This document shows positions 10,507 through 23,179 of a stretch of 64,000 nucleotides of DNA, one piece after another; position 1 is the first letter of the stretch, and each line of letters begins with the position of its first letter. Under the pieces are notes generated by a model, which saw only the letters and a list, made by a program, of their open reading frames with translations, did not search any database and was not told the origin of the DNA. The DNA lies in NCBI RefSeq assembly GCF_000003815.2, contig NC_049991.1, positions 3,397,667-3,461,666 of the forward strand, given 5' to 3'. A program made the translations under genes and the position numbers. Origin of the DNA: Branchiostoma floridae (taxonomy: Eukaryota; Chordata; Leptocardii; Amphioxiformes; Branchiostomatidae).

Positions 10507-13500
10507 ATGTTTTCGAAGGACCCAAACGAAGAAGGCACTCTCTTGCAAGAGCCGAGCTCTGGAGAGTTTGCACAGTATGAAAGGGCCCAGTGTTCGTACG
10601 AAAACCTTTCCCAGCGTTTTATGTTGAAGCAGCGGAACTTTGGCAGGCAGTATGCACACATCTATGCCGTCAGACTGTGGGAGATGAAGGATAGATTGAA
10701 GAAGGCAGCAAAGAGAAAATGGGGTAGGTGTACCGTAGATCACGACTTATAATTTGTAATAGATAAGTAGTAAAGGTGCACGGGTCAGCCTTTTTACCGG
10801 AAAACAGAGGAAAACACAGTTAAACACCGGAAAACACATGAACGAGTGTATAATCTACTGAAATACATGTTTTGATGAGTTCGCTATGTTTTGCTACAGA
10901 ATAATCTACATATGGTCTAGCTCCAAAGGAACGGTATATTACATACACTGTTCCAAAGCGAGCCATACAAGAGATCCAACTTGAGTTCGCTGTTGCCTTT
11001 TTTCTGGACCGGCGAGTCGGACTCTTCTTCTCCCTACCTTAAAAAGGCACTTGTGAGTTGTGACAGTTCAATATTTCGGCGTTATGACCAAAGATCTTGG
11101 ACTGTGCCGCAAAATAAGAAAAATGCCCTTGGTGAAAGGGGGCGGAAGAGGTTATGGGCATTTTTCTTCCATATTAACAGTTTTTATACCACCATTTGGC
11201 AGGTTAATCCCTTTTCAAACAAACACTATAAGAAATATATGTTTATCTGGTTGTTTCAACTTCCTAGCGATCCATCAGAATGCTGGAAAGTGGCTGTGTA
11301 CGCCAAGGGGGTTTCCTCAAGCAGGCTCTGGATTGCCCACAAATCAGGCGGGTGCATATGCATGTCTATTAGTGTACGCATCCCCGATTTGGATTGGAGA
11401 CAGTACAGTACTACACAATTTAGGACAACAGTAGAAGCAGTGAATTTGAATANNNNNNNNNNNNNNNNNNNNNNNNNNNNNNNNNNNNNNNNNNNNNNNN
11501 NNNNNNNNNNNNNNNNNNNNNNNNNNNNNNNNNNNNNNNNNNNNNNNNNNNNCTTTGTTTTTCTCCGCTTATGTGGATTATCTTGGGGCTTCTGGACTTG
11601 TTTTTCGTCCGCCAACGCAGGTAAGTGCGTTCGGAAGGTAGGGAGTTGAAGAATCCGGCCCGCCGGGCCAGAATAAAGGCCCAGTGAACACAAGTTGGAT
11701 CTCTTGTATGGCTCGCTTTGGAACGGTGTATGTAATATACCGTTCCTTTGGAGCTACATATGGTCCTGGAATGAAGAAATCGTCAGAAAATGCATGAGAC
11801 GACGGACCGGACCGCCGCCACCCGGCGGCCATGTTTGTTTTCATTGCAGAATACATGTTGCGGGGTCTGATACTTTCACAACAAGACAGTCAGCTGATAC
11901 CTACCGAACTTCAGTGCAAAATCTGTTATATATTGGCATAGATATGATATATATGAATCTACTCGGATTGTGATAAGAATCTGTTTTCTGTATTTCTTAA
12001 TAAAGCTTGCTTCTTCTAGCCGTCAACGTTACATAATTTTCCACAATCAGCACGTCCAGTCCGCCGGGTGGCGGCGGCGGTCCGGCCCGTAGTCTCGCGC
12101 ATTTTCTGACGATTTCTTCATTCCAGGACCATATGTAGATTATTCTGTGGCAAAACATAGCGACCTGTCATGTTTACTCATCAAAACATACTGTATTTCA
12201 GTAGATTATACACTCCTTCATGTGTTTTCCGGTGTTTAACTGTGTTTTCCTCTGTTTTCCGGTAAAAAGGCTGACCTAAGGTGCACTTGTCAATGTAAAT
12301 TGTGGGGAGGGGGCTGGACTACTGTAAGTGCATTTAAGTTCGCGGAGATTTAATTTCGTATTCGGCCCGTTCGAAATAGTTCGATTTACATGAAGGAAGC
12401 CTGTGTGATACAACTTACTTAGAACCTGTGTGATACGGAAAGTTATCACACGCAAGTTAACACCCGTATTGAACGTTTTCGCGTCACAGGTATGACATAA
12501 AGCCAGGTATCAAGGTAGAAATTACAGTTAACAATATTATATTACAGTATACATTATATATAACGAGTTAGTGAGCACACCTTGAAAATGGTAATTAAAG
12601 GTACCTGGTAAACTGATTGAGATTTGCCCCCCTCCCCCTCTTCCCAACAGGTGTTGATGCGAAGAAACTGTCTGAGATGGAGACAGGAGAGACCTGTGTG
12701 GTGATCGGTACTCTCTTCAAACACATGGAGCTCAAACCCAGCATCCTGAAGGAAATCAGTGAGGAGGTCAGGTCAACTCTGCAGCTAAGAGTTGTTCTGT
12801 AAAGGTGGTATCCCACTGCACTTGGGGAACCAATCGAAAGATAACGAATTTCAGAGATAAAGAACAAATTTTTTAACGTTGTTTGTATTTTGATGTCTTC
12901 TAAGTCATACTTTTATGATTACGCAATATCTAAATTATAAAAAAAATAGCAAAAATAACACAACAGTGCCGCATTGAACGAACCCCGCAGTGCCGCACCG
13001 GTGCCCCAAGTGCAGTGAGATACCACCTCTACTGTGTCACGTAACGAAGAAGCAAGTTCACAGATTACTAGACATGCATAGTGAGATACATGGTGGGTGA
13101 TATGTCAAAGTTGAAGACCCCTGAGACATAAACAAAACATGTCTGGACATAGTATGAAGCATGCTGTAGACAAGAACTGTTTGCAAGTTTGGGTCATTGA
13201 CTTTGACATATTATCTATGATGCATTTAGATTTGCATGCACAATGAAAGGGGCAGATGCCCAGTTGACAAATTTTGACAGCATAAATGATAGTTCTGAAT
13301 TTTAGTATGACTATGAGTGTGCATGGAGAAAATTTGACCAGTGCTATGGGAGTGTTCCTACATTTATAGAGTATAAATCTGGAATCAAACTGTAATCAGT
13401 ATGATTTATGTCATATCAATGAATGCTATCAGCCTTATTGTTGTCTCATTGACAACAACTCTTAACTGCAATCTGATTCACTAAAATGCTGGGATAACAA

Positions 13501-16500
13501 TATGACAGGGACTTAAGTTCTGTAAACCAACGATATCACATAGACATACTGTACTCTAAAAACAGTAATACTGGTATGTCTGTACTGTTGTAGATATCTT
13601 CTGTTACTGTAGTTTAACATACTGATGAAACTATGAACAAACACGGACTGTACTTTTCCAGGAGGGAGCGATGCCCCAGCCACCCAGGGCTAAGTACACA
13701 GAAGATGCAGATAACTTAATCCTAGAGGATGAAGTACAGAGAGTATCACTGGCAGGGAAGCTGGATGTACAATCATCTGTCACAGGTAAGATGTTGTCAT
13801 GTCTCAGTAGAATCTTTTAAAATCCATCAAAATGTATTTCATCAAATTTCAAACTTTTCGCAAATTTTTCAGCATGTTTCCAACTCTTTGAAGTATCTAT
13901 TCTGTAATCCAAAAAAGGAAACGAATTTTCACTACATTTGGTAAAAGGTTGACCTAGGGAAGTGACATTTCAATGTGGTTGTTACCTCTTTAAGAATGGA
14001 AGTATTGCTTTCTATCTGTCCTAGTATCAGGGTTCTAGCTAGTGCATTTTAGCGTAGTTGGCCACTACGCTAAAATTTGTGACCCCTACGCTAAAATAAG
14101 GGCCACTACGCTAATTTTTAACTAGTGTAGTGGTGCTCTGCTGTCATTTGCTTGTTCAACAATGACAAATAAATGTCTGAACAATGAAAAATGATGATAT
14201 GCCACTCAAAACTGACCCCAAAATCCTAACTTTTAACTCTACATCTTCAAATCTCACTGTGGAAGGACCAATCTTCTGATTAGTCGCTTTGCTACCATGC
14301 CATTCCCACTACGCTGAAATAAAATCCTGGCTAGAACCCTGAGTATGTGTATATACCGTATATTCTCGAATAAAGTACGCACTTTTTTAACTTTTCAAAA
14401 TTGAAAAGGTGCTACAAGTTGTTGCCAAAGTTGGGGTGCGTACTTTATTTGAGGTCACTGCACAGAGAAATGGTAAAAAAAGCCTAAAATAAAGCAAGGT
14501 GGAGCTACACTTCTAGTAATGTTTCAAAACATGCACATTGTTTTTGTCTTGTAGTTGTCTAAACATGAAACAAAGAAATTGTCTAAACATGATTTACATA
14601 AGATTGGCATTTGCATACAATCCTTTTGAGTTAGTGACTTTGACTTGTACAACTGGTTTTTCCTGATTTCTTATACCAGTTCTCAGTGATTTTTATAATT
14701 TGCAGTAGGCAATTCACAAGTTCATAGAGACAATGACAGTGTAAATGCAGGTTATTTCATGCAAAATAACTGGTTGGGGTGCGTACTTTATTCAAGAATA
14801 TACGGTACTAAATAAGCATAACGTAATGTTCTGACTTCCGGCTGGTGAAACTGATACATTGGTATCTCAGCACTCTAACGTCTACTTGGAGATTGCATGG
14901 CAATGTCTGCTAGGTTTGTGGAGTTAGGCATTTTGTGTTCCTGTAGATCAGGACTTGTTGTGAAGTTAGGCAGGCATCAATGAGTGATTGAACTGTGGTT
15001 CAACTGAAAGTTTTTTGCTAAAAATCATTTGCTAACTAAGACAGATATTGTCTGTGAAAAAAAACAACAGTTTTATGATATTTCATGCAAAATAACCTGG
15101 GGAAAACATCATAAATTTGAATTTATCCAGTTAAAGGTCTGTTCAAAATTGGTGGAGAAGGGGTGCGTACTTTATTTGAGTTTTTCCATTTTACCTTTCA
15201 GTCCCAAAGATCTGTCTAAGACTTGTCCAAAATCAGGGGTGCGTACTTTAATTGTGGTGCGTACTTTATTCAAGAATATACGGTAGTTGGCCCGGGTCCA
15301 AATTTGTTCCCATAGGGTGAGGTGGCCTGTCCAGATTTGTTCCCATAGGCTGAGTTGGCCCTGGTCCAAATTTGTTCCAGGGCTGAGTTTGCTCCGGTCC
15401 AAAGTCGTTCCTTCCCCTCCACTCCCCCTGCACACTGAGTTGGCCTGGATCCAAATTTGTTTCAAGGGCATTCAGGAAATGATTGTAGCTGTTGATAAAG
15501 TCAGGGACCTGACTGTAGTCAGTGAAATGGACATGGTTGGATTACCTTTTCAAGGGATTTACAAAAATTGGATTTCAGAGATATTTATGACGTTTTTGTT
15601 TTCCTGTTTGTTCTATAGGCACCATTGTGGCAGTGTATGGAGCAGAAGATGAGTCTGGGAAGTTCCAGGTGAAGGATTTCTGCTATGTGGACATGCCTGT
15701 ACAGAACTCACTACAGACACCCGAGGAAGACAGGTTATTAACAATATCTCTCTTCATTAATGTACTACAGTCAAACCTGGTCAAGAAGACCAGTCAGGAA
15801 TGTGGTCTATGTGAACAGGGTGGTCAATATTGAATAGCCTTTTTAATGCTTGTGTGGATGGAAAAAAGAAGCTTTGGCCACATCCACATCAGTATAAGGA
15901 GTTTGTTGTGCAGCTAAAGCTGGGGTGTAGAAACTTGTACTTGTTTGCCATTGCACTACAATGTATAATGGCAAACAAGTAGTATTACACTATAATTCAT
16001 AGTGACAAACTAGAAACTTAATCCTATCACTATCAAATATTATCCAAGGAACAAATCACATTGGCCAGGTAGTTTTTATGTATCTCTAGGTCGTCACTTG
16101 TACAGTTTGATTGTACATTCATGCTGAATTATAGTTCTATATATCTAATCATCAAAAAAGGCTGCCCTAGTAAGTAGTTGGTAAAGTTTGCAGGTAAAAT
16201 GAAAGACTGAACAGGCTGTGTTCCTGTGTTTTAGGTTTGTTGTGCTTGTGTCGGGCCTTGGGATTGGCAGTAGCCAAGACAACCTGTTAGAGCTACAGCT
16301 ATTGGTCGACTTGGTCACCGGGCAACTGGGAGACATCGGCGACCAGAAGTCGGCAGCCAACATCGTCAGGGTCATCGTGGCTGGAAACTCACTCAGCGAG
16401 TCCACGCAGGACAAGGATTCACTAACGAAGGTACCGGTACTATTGTCAGTCAGTCTGTACAGACTCTGCACAGCAAAAAGGAACTAAATGACAATGGAGA

Positions 16501-19500
16501 CTATAGTACTCATTAATGTACATTATGGATACTGCTTGGTCAGTTGACACATTAAGTTACAACTACATGTAATAGAAAGTCTATCTAGTCCATCTAAGTC
16601 AGAGTGGCAGAGACTGTCATTCCTTTATAGGACTGTATAGTGGAAGTGGAAGCTTGCAGGATGCAAAGCACAGTGGAAAAAGATGAAGAAAGACTGAATG
16701 CATGTATAGGACTTTCTAAAGACTATAGATGCAGAATGCAGTGACTGATGATGGTGATGACTGTATAGCCAAAGCCAAACCTGTATGGCTGATATTAATT
16801 TTAGATTTTACCATGTTCAGTCAGGGCTCAAAATACCACCTGCATAATTTATTATGCAGGTTAGTGCAGGTAAAATTGGAGCTGTGCAGGTATTTCTGGT
16901 GTCTTCCTGCACCTAACCTGCACTGGCCCATGTACTGGCTTTTATACATAAATGTCATATGATGTAGGTGTATGTGGATTATTATTAGCTGTTGACTGTT
17001 GCCACCTTTAAAGTACAGAGGAATAAATAGCAATAATTGTGGTTCCTGAACAAATTTAGTATGATCCATACTTAATATAGATTCAGAGTGTGGCGTAGGT
17101 AAAATTTGTCTGGTGAAGGTAAATTTCAGTGTTACCTGCTCCAGTGCAGGTATGCAGAAGACAGTCTTTCAAGCCCTGTCAGTACTAACTGAAGGAAACT
17201 GTATTAATTTAAAGATTTCATTGCAAAAGTCATTGTACAATGCTGGCATTGAATGTTATTTATGTATGGTCTTCAGGCAAAGTATTTGTCGAGGAAAACT
17301 GCAGCTGGAAGTGTGGAGGCCATGAAAGTTTTGGATGACTTCCTTGTCCAACTGTCTGTAAGTATTCTATAGATTATCAATCTTGCTAAGCTGTGCTGTA
17401 AAAATAAGTGTAGCCATGTTGAGCATTCGTGCAAACAAAAGGTAAAGAATGTCTTAATGTATGCATGTCTACATCATGCTTATTACTGTGTTTTAGATAA
17501 TTAAATTGAATGAAATATGTATTATGTGACATATACAGTCATATGGAATATATATTAAGAGTTTGAAGCCATTTTACTCATGGAAATTTTTTCTTTCTGT
17601 AGTCCTGTGTTGACGTTGACGTGATGCCAGGAGATTTCGACCCGGCCAATCACGTTCTTCCTCAGCAGCCGCTACACCGCTGCATGTTCCCGCGTGCCAT
17701 GAAGTATCCCACAATGCACACTGTCCCCAACCCGTACGAGGCTGACGTTGGAGGGGTTAGGTGAGAACTTCACCATTGTTCACGAACCAATAGCGTACTT
17801 ACTGTAAATTTGTAGATTTTTGTGGTGGTTTTATGTTTGCGTTGTATGCTCCAGAAGACTGTCAGAAAGATTCAGGGTTGTAGCCAGCACCTGTCCTTCA
17901 GTCCTTTGAAGGAATTTTGCAGCTGGGGACTGAAAAAAGTTTTCCCCATTCCGTCCCCTGGGACAGACAAAAATTGATATTTAAAGATATGAAAAAACTG
18001 AAACCCATGTGTTCTTCTTCACCAAAACAGATCCCATTGAACAGCTTAGTCTACAAGCAAAATTTGCACCTCAAAATGCAGGAAATAGTGTTTCAGAGGG
18101 TCTTGATTTAAAAATTTTCTGGGACCCAGACCCCCTAGAAATGACGCGCAACGTCACACCATGCCTTCGGTGCTCGATAGGATTCCCATTCAAAATCAAG
18201 GGGACTGAAAATGATTTCAGAATGGCTACAACCCTGGAAAGATTATTATCTGAACAGCTTACATGTAGGTGTAGGCTAGGTTTACACAGCCTCCATGACA
18301 TTTTGCGCTACAACAGACTCCGATGGTATGACCACGTGCAAAGAATGGCCCATGACAACTGGCCAAGAAAGGTCATGAACTTACCTGTAGTGGGCCAGAA
18401 TCCTAGACTATTGCAAGACAGCCAACAACGAACTCTAAACAGGATAGTTAGAGTTTTTCGTGGTGGCTGCTTCATTGCAAACCCAAAAGCACCAAGCTTG
18501 ACCATATTTCCATGACAGTATATGGTGAGTGCTAAGATCTAAACTGGATCAAGATCACTGTTACTGTCAACTTTTGTCTTACTGATAATGTGTTCCAACA
18601 AATGTCCAAGAGAAAAAATCTATATTTCTTCTTTCAGGTTTCTGGGGACGTCTGGACAGAATATTGAGGACATTTACAAGTACAGCAGTCTGGAGAACTC
18701 TCTAGAAATCTTGGAGAAAACACTGACTGTGGGACACCTTGCACCTACGGCACCTGATACATTAGGTTAGTCTGGAGGGCATATACTGTATAGCCAATGT
18801 CTTTCTTAAAAAAACTACCAAAAATGCTTTTTCTTGTTTATCTTGTTTGGCTTCCTCACAGAAAATTTATCTTCCAGGAGGAAAATTATTCTGTCCCCAA
18901 GAAATGTTAGAAAAATGTGCTGGCCATGGGGCAAGCAAATTGTTTCTTGTTAAGTTTTTGAGAAAATTTGAGATTTGTTTTCTTGTATCTCTCAAAATGC
19001 CTTTTCTTGTTTATCCTGTTTTGCTTCCTCACAGAAAATTTATCTTCCTGGAAGAAAAAAAATTATTGTATTTCTTAAGAGTTGAATCTGGTTAGAAAAA
19101 AACCAAGAATTTCTAGAATTTTTTTCTTGTATTGTAAGAAAAAATAAGATTTTGCTTAAATGTCTAAAAAACATTTTGTAGTTTCTCATTTTGCTTGAAT
19201 TTTTTTCTACATTTTCATCCTGCAAGAATATTTTTCTTCATACAAGAATTGTCCATGGGGTAAGCAAAATAAGAAAAAAAATCATTTTTGGTATTGTGTG
19301 TCCTCATTTTCTTTTAAAAGGCAGTGGGTTATTATCCACTGTGTCTGAGCCCATCCTCTCATGCCACCACGTGCACCTTATACCTGCCCAAGTAACGTCA
19401 GGTAACCCGTCTTATACCTGGGTGGAGTGGGGAAAGTCGTGTTAAGTAATAGTGTCATTTCCAAGGGCACAACATTATCCGCTTTTGATGTTAAGTTGTT

Positions 19501-22006
19501 TCATTTCATGTATTTCATTTATTCTTATTATTATGACTCCAGGAAGAGTAGTGGCATGATTTTATGATGTACACTAATGGAAATTGCAGTAAAACAAACA
19601 AACAAACAAACAAACAACATCAAGCCAATTGCAAGAATGCCGGGAATTGAACTCATGGCATCTCAATCTCTTGTGTTTGATAGTCTACCCACTAGGCCAT
19701 TCCTGGTCACAAGACTTTAGCAAGGGGCAAAACATACGTCATGACTATGTGGTGTTGATGGTTGAGTGGTTAAGGCAGCCGATAGTTTCCTCACTCCACC
19801 TTTGTGTAAAAATTAGGGGGGGGGTACCGGTACAGAAGATTCAGGTCCAGGTCCGGTTCAGGTCCAGAAGATCAGGTCCAGGTTCGGACCTGGACCTGAT
19901 TCAGTATGTGAAAACTTGTGAATAGACGATACTCAAAGCAATGGTCCATTTTGCAACAAGGAAATCTGTTTTGCGGAGTATTGGACTTCCCTTGGCGTTA
20001 TAAAATCCTACAAGGCTAACTGCATCTGTACGATTGATTGTAAAACTTTGTAGAAATGACTATAGGCTCTACTCTACTTCGCTCTTGTTATTTTCTTCGA
20101 CCGGTAAGCCCCAAAATGTGTGAATGCCCGATCACATAATCTGTTCATTTTCCAATAGGTCCCACATCTGGTCCAACGAATTTTTTCAGGTCCGTTTTTT
20201 CTGGACCGGTCCATAAAGAAAAACCGGTTTTGTACCGGTACACCATACCGGTACCCAGCCCTAGTAAAAATGGGTACCTGACTTCAGTCTGGGAGGTACA
20301 TGTACATGTAAAAGGTGATGGTTGGAGAGAGATGGTCTCCACTTTCCAATACCGTACCCTAGACACATTGGATAACAACCCACTGTCCTTTTGGCCTTTA
20401 GAAAGGTTATGTTTTTTTCGATACGCACATGTACTAATTACAACTAATTTTTCTCACACAGGAAGTTACCCGTTCCATGAATCTGACCCATTTATCCTGA
20501 AGAGCTGCCCTCATGTGTACTTCGCAGGCAACCAGGCAAAGTTCCAAAGCAAGATTTTGGAAGGTAGGACTAAAAAACTTCTTTGACCAACAAATTAGTA
20601 TTTTTACCTCCATGAAATGTCATGGAGGTTATATTTTACCCAGCGTTTGTGTGTGTGTGTGTGTGTCTGTCTGTCAACAAGATAACTCAAGAACGGCTGG
20701 ATGGATTAGTTTCATACTTGGTGTGTTGGTGGGGTGCGATAAAAGCTAGAAGTGATTAGATTTTGGGCCCCCTAGCGGCTTCGCTTGGTACTGCAGCGCA
20801 ACTTCCGGTTTTGCTATCTCGTGTTCTGAACACGCTATGGTCACGATTTTTGAGTTTTAGATAGCTCTTGTGCTCAGGAATAAGTGACATAAGTGGCAGG
20901 GGCATTTTTGTCAAAAACTTCTGAAGAGGATAACTCAAGAAGGGAACAATGGATTTTCATGATTTTTGGTATGTAGGTACCTTAGACAATGTTGTACAAG
21001 GTAAGATACTAATTATGCAAAATAGGAGTACATTTGCATAATTAATGAGAATATTCTATCATGGCAGTTTTTTCAATGTATCTCTTGTCCCGGACATGAT
21101 ATAGTCTTGACATTTGGGTGGTAGATAGCTTGCAGTGTCATGACAAAGTGGGGCAGATTTCAGCCCCCTAACATGTCATTTCGGAACTGCAGGGGCGTTT
21201 TTATCAAGACTTTCCAAAGAGGATAACTGCAGAAAGTATTGACGGATTGGCATCATTTTAGGAGTGCAGGTAGTTTAGGCAAAGGTGTTCATAATGATAT
21301 ACATGTTATGTAAATGAGGACCTTATTTGCATAATTAATGAGGAAATTGTAAAATACCATTATTAGCAATAACTGGACTTCAATAAATGTAACACTTATT
21401 AATCATGATAGATGGAATATAAGCAGATACCATCATCATCGGTCGACGTGATCAAATGTAAACATGTTCGCACACGACGGGGTGATGCCGCCCCTTTCGG
21501 GGTGACATACCCTTTCGCTGGCTAATTACAAGACGGGGATGCGCCAGGTTCCAAATATGGTAATGAGGAACTTATTTGCATAATTTATGTAAAAATTGCA
21601 AAGCCGCATTATGTCTAATGATTGGAATTTTATACTTGTGACATGTGTACGTTAGTCAATGATGAACAACACAACGCATAAATTATGTTAATGTGTTAGT
21701 CAATTGCATGAAATTTACAAAAGCTCTAAATTTTCATGGAGGTATGAGGTCGCCGAACTCTAGTTTCATCTATTAAAGTTCTTGAGAAATCACACTAAGC
21801 ACTAAAATGTATGAAACAAGATATACAAGTACATTGTACATTCATGTTGTTGTTCAGGTGATGATGGACAGAGGGCGCTGCTTGTGACAGTACCAAAGTT
21901 CTCCCAGACCCAGTCCTGTGTACTGGTCAACCTCCGGACACTGCAGTGTGAGGTCCTACAGGTCCAGGCCACCTGGGACGAGGGTGACCAACCCATGCAA
22001 GAATAA
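10507..22006 (+). CDS. POLD2: DNA polymerase delta subunit 2 (p50, B-subunit), 10 exons, 461 aa
   Basis: Exons: 10507-10723, 12651-12766, 13662-13785, 15619-15733, 16235-16430, 17277-17357, 17603-17760, 18638-18765, 20462-20563, 21858-22006. The phases join into one 1386-nt frame including TAA. The protein matches POLD2 along its length: [18 protein letters not shown] near the N-terminus (OB-fold part), then [85 protein letters not shown] and [19 protein letters not shown]. The second half is the calcineurin-like phosphoesterase fold, which is catalytically inactive in this family. Length is close to the human 469 aa. It scaffolds the catalytic and PCNA-binding subunits of polymerase delta at the nuclear replication fork. 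Exon 4 uses a weak donor (GTTATT), but phase and homology support it. AATAAA at 22086-22091 is a likely polyadenylation signal. Confidence 0.95.
10918..11756. mobile_element. Second long-TIR element nested in the first, 9-bp TSD
   Basis: CATATGGTC at 10909-10917 and 11757-11765 flanks an insert that starts TAGCTCCAAAGGAACGG and ends in its inverted copy. The inverted arms extend roughly 140 bp (to about 11050 and from about 11620). The uninterrupted opposite arm of the host element (near 12125-12150) shows the empty-site sequence, proving the insertion order. Part of the centre is an assembly gap. Confidence 0.85.
11453..11552. other. Assembly gap (N)
   Basis: 100 consecutive N inside the nested transposon. 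Confidence 0.99.
12803..13028. mobile_element. Foldback MITE-like element in POLD2 intron 2
   Basis: AGGTGGTATCCCACTGCACT at the left matches AGGTGGTATCTCACTGCACT inverted from the right end (1 mismatch), with CTTGGGG continuing on both sides. It begins 36 bp after the exon 2 donor. No clear TSD. Confidence 0.7.
14028..14341. mobile_element. hAT5-like MITE, CAGGGTTCTAGC ends, 5-bp TSD
   Basis: AGTAT at 14023-14027 and 14342-14346 flanks ends CAGGGTTCTAGC and GCTAGAACCCTG. Near both ends the motif CACTACGCT(A)AA is repeated in both orientations. A second copy of the family lies at 34763-35051. In POLD2 intron 3. Confidence 0.82.
14356..14805. mobile_element. TA-flanked mariner-like MITE
   Basis: TA at 14354-14355 and 14806-14807 flanks ends CCGTATATTCTCGAATAAA and, inverted, CCGTATATTCTTGAATAAA, each followed by GTACGCAC. 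TA duplication is typical of the Tc1/mariner superfamily. Confidence 0.75.
15160..15283. mobile_element. Partial copy of the 14356 mariner-like MITE
   Basis: Three copies of GTGCGTACTTTA lie near 15162, 15238 and 15257, and the right end CAAGAATATACGG closes at 15283. The left terminus is missing or diverged. Confidence 0.6.
15284..15472. repeat. Degenerate ~40-bp tandem repeat
   Basis: Four to five imperfect units built on GTTGGCC..GGTCCAAATTTGTTCC with a variable CATAGG linker. In POLD2 intron 3. Sequences with GGCCTGGGTCCAAA also occur in the duplicated block at 47766-48063. Confidence 0.65.
16822..17178. mobile_element. hAT5-like MITE, CAGGGCTCAAAATA end, 5-bp TSD
   Basis: TCAGT at 16817-16821 and 17179-17183 flanks an element starting CAGGGCTCAAAATA and ending TCAAGCCCTG. 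GCAGGT/ACCTGC motifs recur near both ends. It is in POLD2 intron 5 and ends about 100 bp before exon 6. Confidence 0.78.
17873..18236. mobile_element. hAT-like MITE, CAGGGTTGTAGCC ends, 8-bp TSD
   Basis: GAAAGATT at 17865-17872 and 18237-18244 flanks ends CAGGGTTGTAGCC and GGCTACAACCCTG. It carries the shared module (CCTCAAAATGCAGGAAATAG near 18069). In POLD2 intron 7. Confidence 0.85.
19370..19475 (+). repeat. SINE-like dispersed repeat, 3' part
   Basis: TTATACCTGGGTGGAGTGGGGAAAGTCGTGTTAAG followed by a TTTCCAAGGGCACAAC tail recurs, diverged, near 56220-56365 and 60877-61035. In POLD2 intron 8. Confidence 0.55.
19630..19713 (-). repeat. tRNA-related SINE head
   Basis: On the minus strand the order is TGGCCTAGTGGGTAGACTAT (A-box like) and then GAGTTCAATTCCCGGCATT (B box). 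The spacing fits a tRNA-type RNA polymerase III promoter, but no cloverleaf closes, so it is a SINE rather than a tRNA gene. Confidence 0.6.
19814..20263. mobile_element. hAT-like element, TAGGGCTGGG family, 8-bp TSD (copy 1)
   Basis: GTAAAAAT at 19806-19813 and 20264-20271 flanks the element. The right end inverted reads TAGGGCTGGGTACCGG; the left is altered by a G-run to TAGGGGGGGGGTACCGG. Internal direct and inverted GGTCCAGGTCC-type motifs sit near both ends. In POLD2 intron 8; it interrupts a tRNA-like sequence (GGTTGAGTGGTTAAGGC near 19762). Confidence 0.85.
20607..21743. mobile_element. ~1.1-kb non-autonomous DNA element in POLD2 intron 9
   Basis: ACCTCCATGAAA at the left is inverted at the right as TTTCATGGAGGT (ending 21743). 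The left end also forms its own hairpin ACCTCCATGAAATGTCATGG. Internal phrases such as GATAACTCAAGAACGGCTGG and GGGCCCCCTAGCGGCTTCGC occur; a related fragment lies at 54860-55030. No coding capacity is seen. Confidence 0.6.
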
Positions 22007-22099
22007 CAACATATTCCCTTAATAAGCCAGTTCATAAATTGTGTGTAATTCAAATGTATGTCAAGTTGATGGTTTCTGAGACAGAAATAAAACATGAAT

Positions 22100-22960
22100 T
22101 AAGCATGGTCTAAACATGTCTTTTTACAAAGAAGGGGCTTTGATTTTTGACCTTGTGCATGTGTTGAACTGGCTTATTGTCTGTTCTGCTGTGTACTTGA
22201 AAACCCAAAACAAAATGGTCTTATAGAATGTAAATTGAGCTTGTTTAAGCTGATGAAAAGAATACATGTAAGACAGACTCTATTTTTCTTATGGCCTCTT
22301 CGGTTTGTATACAGTAGTAAAATAACACAGGTGCCGATAGCGACAAGGAAGCATAAAGAAAGGAGTTACATTCACGGGAGTTAAGTGACACTTGAGAGGT
22401 ATATTGTACACATGTATACATGTACATGTATCTGTATGACAATTAACTTTAGACTGAAGATAACTAATTGGCATCATTAAAGATATACTTAGTCTATAAT
22501 TGTTGTCACAAATTAAGTAATAGAAATGAGCAGATCATAGATTGCAGAATTCTGTTGGAATAAAGATAATATAAATCTTAAACGGTTGTGTTTTTTTTTT
22601 ATCTATCCACTGCAAATACTATGTCTACCTCCTATACTCATCATCATCATTGTAGATCCTACATTGAGAAAAAACAGTGTTCTGATGTTTTTCTGGCTAG
22701 TAATAAAAATAACTAATAATAACTAATAAAAATATATTTACAATCAACAACAAAAGTTCTAACCTTTGAAAGTTTTATTCCAGGTGACAATTTCTACAAC
22801 CTTCCACAAAAATACAGCATCTCTAACAATGTATATATACAAGTACAGTGCCAGTGGTGTGATCTGGAATCCTGTATTTTTGAAATATTTCAATCTGTTG
22901 GTGGAAGAGCTAGTTGGATGTTAACACTTGAATAATAATACTGCTGGAGCCAAAGTCCTT
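22100..22960. other. Intergenic, downstream of POLD2
   Basis: AT-rich sequence after the POLD2 polyadenylation signal. Nothing coding seen. Confidence 0.5.
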
Positions 22961-22965
22961 AACAT

Positions 22966-23177
22966 TACTGTAAATGCAGAAACTTTTGCGGTGGTTTAAT
23001 GTTCCCAGTTTTCGCGGTGGTCGCTTCATCGCGAACTTTAAACCACCGCAAAAATTTTTCCATGGCAGTACGAGACTACAGTGCATGGTGCTATCGCGAA
23101 CTTAAAACCAAAGCGTAATGTCCTTTTTCCCGCTACCACGAAATTAAATCCCAGCGAACTTAAATTCTTTTACAGTA
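22966..23177. mobile_element. TACTGTAAATGCAG-family MITE (copy 1)
   Basis: Ends TACTGTAAATGCAG and TTTTACAGTA, with several CCGCGAA/TTCGCGG-type motifs inside in both orientations. Related copies lie at 35280-35467 and 37696-37907, and single ends near 12320 and 26208. Confidence 0.72.
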
Positions 23178-23179
23178 CC

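Larger units (their letters stand above)
10782..12277. mobile_element. Mutator-like element with long TIRs and 9-bp TSD, carrying a nested insertion
   Basis: AAGGTGCAC occurs at 10773-10781 and again at 12278-12286. Ends are GGGTCAGCCTTTTTACCGG and, inverted, AGGTCAGCCTTTTTACCGG. The inverted repeats run well over 150 bp, from 10782 to 10917 continuing after the nested insert at 11766 to about 11830, against 12052-12277. Long TIRs with 9-bp duplications are typical of Mutator-like elements. No transposase is recognisable, so it is non-autonomous. It occupies POLD2 intron 1. Confidence 0.82.

Noticed and set aside
10981-11649. 222-codon ORF in POLD2 intron 1
   Set aside because: It spans the nested transposon and an assembly gap, with no transposase-like motif.
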